A stretch of 64,000 nucleotides of DNA from Lineus longissimus (taxonomy: Eukaryota > Nemertea > Pilidiophora > Heteronemertea > Lineidae), in the NCBI RefSeq assembly GCF_910592395.1, contig NC_088309.1:20834599-20898598 (forward strand). Direction: 5' to 3'. Both the position numbers and the translations under genes were made by a program. Positions 61,400 through 64,000 of this stretch are shown piece after piece; the first letter of the stretch is position 1, and each line of letters opens with the position of its first letter. The notes under the pieces are model-generated. The model was not told where the DNA came from, made no database searches, and saw only the letters and a list, made by a program, of their open reading frames with translations.

Positions 61400-63024
61400 C
61401 CAGCTTTCAAGTACGTTGATCAATAAAGAGGAGATAATCATGGATATTGTACACTGTCATGTCAGTTTATTTGAAATAAATAACTGAGGTATAATTACAT
61501 TTGAAGATGCGTAAGGATATTAGAAGTAGACATGCCAGAGAAAAGGATGGAAGATGAAACTGTCTGGCATGCAGTTCATTTTTAGTTATAGAGACCCAAA
61601 GTTTTAATTTGTGGCCTTATTTTTTTTAATTTGGGGAGAGCAGCTTTTGTTAAAAGCAGAATTTAGCCCTCAAATAAGATAAAAGATATTGAACACATCA
61701 CTACAGTTCTCCTATAGAACAACAGAACTAAATACAATAACTACATTGACAGACAATCAACTTCACTAATGTAAAATTCAGGGATAATCCTTAGCAAAAG
61801 ATGACCTTGATAAAAATTACTTCAATATATATATATACAGATATCCAAAGAGATGTTCTCCACACTTTGATCAAGTGTGTAAATATGCAGTTCACCGGTC
61901 GTCATGCTGTATTGGTTGGAAATGATTCTGAAATTGGTCTTATGAGGACAACTTCACAATCAGAAGCCCAAATAGGATCATAATTTGACTGTCCATTATA
62001 TCACACATGCAAACCATCCAACACCGCATTGGCTGATGAGCAACATGAAAAATCCTTATCATGGCTTGATTCTGGGCAATTTGTAGTTTGTTTGACTCTA
62101 CACGAAAGTTGAAGATTGAATCCTTGGAAAATGGACTATCATTTCTTCTTCCAGATGTTCTAAATCAGGTTCAAAATAAATTTAATAAGAAATTATAACA
62201 GTGAATGAAATCAGGAAAAAGCGCTAAGGCAGAGTAAAGATCAAGTAGGCTAAATTGAATCTACTGCTCCATCCAGATGACTAGGCTGGCAAAACATACA
62301 TAAAACATGACTAGAATATAACCCCTCAAGCAAAACCCTTCACTGATTTCTCAGACAACCTGCACAGTCCCGAAAAAAGAATTGTGACTGTTTTATTGAT
62401 CATGTCACGTCATTTTGCAACAGCCAACAAGGCCACCATTTCGTTTCACCTAATTCTCCAAGATTCTTGGAGCAGATCACAGGCTATAAAAACACCAGAA
62501 TCCTGGTGACCTATCCACCTTGAACCAATTATATGGCAACCAATATACAATGTAGCTACTAACCATCAAACCCCACTGCAAATTGCATGGGGACTGATCG
62601 ATTTACAAATTTATCTTTTTTAATTTCTATTGAGTCAATTTCTGAGAAGGAAAGATGATTTGATTATTACTATTTGTGATAGATACTTTGACATGGACCT
62701 ATTCGCACAACTTGCAAAAAATACTTGGCTCAAGAGTAATAAAATGATAAAGAACAAGGCTATATCCTTCATTGAATTGTAAAGCCCAAATTAACAAAAT
62801 AAATTACAATGAGGATACATATGTAGAATAGAACACACATTCGTACTGTAATGTAATATTTCATAAAAATCGATCTATCTTACAATACACATAATATGGC
62901 CATATACATGTACAATGATTGATATATTTGATGGTTCTTTCCGTCGTTAAACAACAACACAAAGATTATAACAAAACTAGAAGTTGGTGAACATGCACAA
63001 CATAGCACAAGCAGGTTTTGGTAT
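61400..63024. other. A/T-rich sequence without recognised gene
   Basis: Upstream flank of EEF2. No coding exon could be supported on either strand. It could be a long 3' UTR of a gene beyond the right edge. Confidence 0.4.
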
Positions 63025-63028
63025 TTAA

Positions 63029-63292
63029 CCCTTTGACTGCGGGTGCAGTGCACAGTATATCATGCACATATCCCCATGGCGTGCAGATGACGTGCAGGTG
63101 AAAGTTTCAGCACCAACTGAAATTTTGATTCCTTAGCACTTGGCAGCAGCCACACTAGACATGCCAGCACTTGGGGAAACATTTTGACAGATGAAACATT
63201 CAGATAAAGATAGCAGTATACAGCACTGCTGTCCAATGCTCAGCAGCCGCATGGGCTGGCACCGGCAAAATATGGCTTCCACAGCAAAAGGG
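63029..63292. mobile_element. piggyBac-like MITE flanked by TTAA
   Basis: A 264-bp segment flanked on both sides by TTAA (63025-63028 and 63293-63296). Its ends are imperfect inverted repeats: left CCCTTTGACTGCGG, right end complementary to CCCTTTTGCTGTGG. TTAA target duplication and CCC-starting ends are hallmarks of piggyBac-group elements. It has no transposase, so it would be non-autonomous. Confidence 0.65.
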
Positions 63293-63296
63293 TTAA

Positions 63297-64000
63297 GTAC
63301 AGTATCGACTGTTAAAACCTTCACAACATAACACACACTACTTCGCACCATGCAAGCTTGCAAAACCACGTAACAGCGATTATTGCACATTTTCCCCAAA
63401 AGAAGTCTTATCTTAATTGAATAACCAGAGCTTATTTAAAGGGGGAGTATATCAGATGTCAGGCCAGCACTTATATCAATAATAGTTGCCCAGAAGGGTT
63501 GCTGCAGATATACATCAAAATATATGTACCGGTAGTTTGTCTACATTTGTCTACATTTCTCCAGCCCTATCAGCATCAAACATATTACAACTGATGATGT
63601 TTCAATGTTCTGTATAGACAGCACCACTGATACTTCTCTATAAAAAGGTACACAAGTAGTTGTAGAATGTTTCAGTAAACTTTCTGATGCAACCAATTAG
63701 AACTGTCCTCAAGGCAGAGCAGCTGAGGTGGCATTGACCGCTTCAATACTTAAGCCAGACTAAGATTGATTTTGAAAGAATTTAATCAATGAATATTTTT
63801 AAACTCATGGATTTGATATCAACACCATCTGTCAAAACTCACAGCATGTGTTTACATCCCAGTATATAATGTACTCATATTCCAAATTTTGCAATGCAGC
63901 CATAACCCTACACTTATCTGTATCAAAGTGTTTTCATTTCAATCAAAGTCAATAAGACTGATACACTCCATACCTCTTGAGTGCCTTTCCATCACATTGC
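63297..64000. other. right-edge sequence, possible exon end at the extreme edge
   Basis: No gene is recognised. On the minus strand a plausible splice donor (agag/gtatgg) occurs at about 63975, so the last 25 bases could be the end of an exon of a gene to the right. There is too little sequence to tell. Confidence 0.25.

Overview
The window is animal nuclear DNA. It holds six multi-exon protein genes with canonical GT/AG introns (up to 27 exons), all readable end to end by splicing in phase except the first, which leaves the window at base 1. Encoded families (perilipin, ELL, HIRA, PTAR1, pescadillo, eEF2) plus a tRNA-derived SINE, LINE 3' ends, frequent tacatgta-like words and single-copy gene structure point to a slowly evolving invertebrate, most likely marine (lophotrochozoan or non-vertebrate deuterostome). 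I cannot name the species from sequence alone.

Layout: PLIN-like perilipin (minus, 91-1612, 3' end missing) lies head-to-head with ELL (plus, 3650-16448, 11 coding exons, 576 aa). From 16.4 to 27.6 kb is an accessory zone: a phase-compatible pair of unrecognised exons (18.2-20.0 kb), then a 71-bp satellite in two opposed arrays (21.72-23.10 minus-oriented; 23.11-23.55 and 24.99-27.13 plus-oriented). A degraded reverse transcriptase/RNase H retroelement (23.55-24.96 kb, minus) sits between the last two. HIRA (minus, 27640-38011, 27 coding exons, 954 aa) and PTAR1 (plus, 38388-41555, 7 exons, 386 aa) are divergent and share a 376-bp promoter interval. PES1 (plus, 43932-50266, 16 exons, 602 aa) carries a 490-bp near-perfect foldback element in intron 2 and a small MITE in its 3' UTR. 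A LINE 3' end follows at 51.97-52.29 kb. EEF2 (minus, 53620-60791, 12 exons, 908 aa) has an unusual lysine-rich repetitive insertion. The right end holds a 33/36-bp minisatellite and a piggyBac-like MITE.

The genes do not form one pathway, but all but perilipin and PTAR1 belong to basic gene expression: Pol II elongation (ELL), H3.3 deposition (HIRA), 60S ribosome biogenesis (PES1) and translocation (eEF2). Human ELL, EEF2 and PLIN3/4/5 are on 19p and human HIRA and PES1 are on 22q, so the cluster may be a relic of ancestral linkage. The most unusual items are the inverted satellite/retroelement structure (a possible long hairpin-RNA source) with an 8-monomer higher-order repeat, the eEF2 insertion, the PES1 intronic foldback, and a PTAR1 last exon whose coding end has been tandemly amplified into the 3' UTR.
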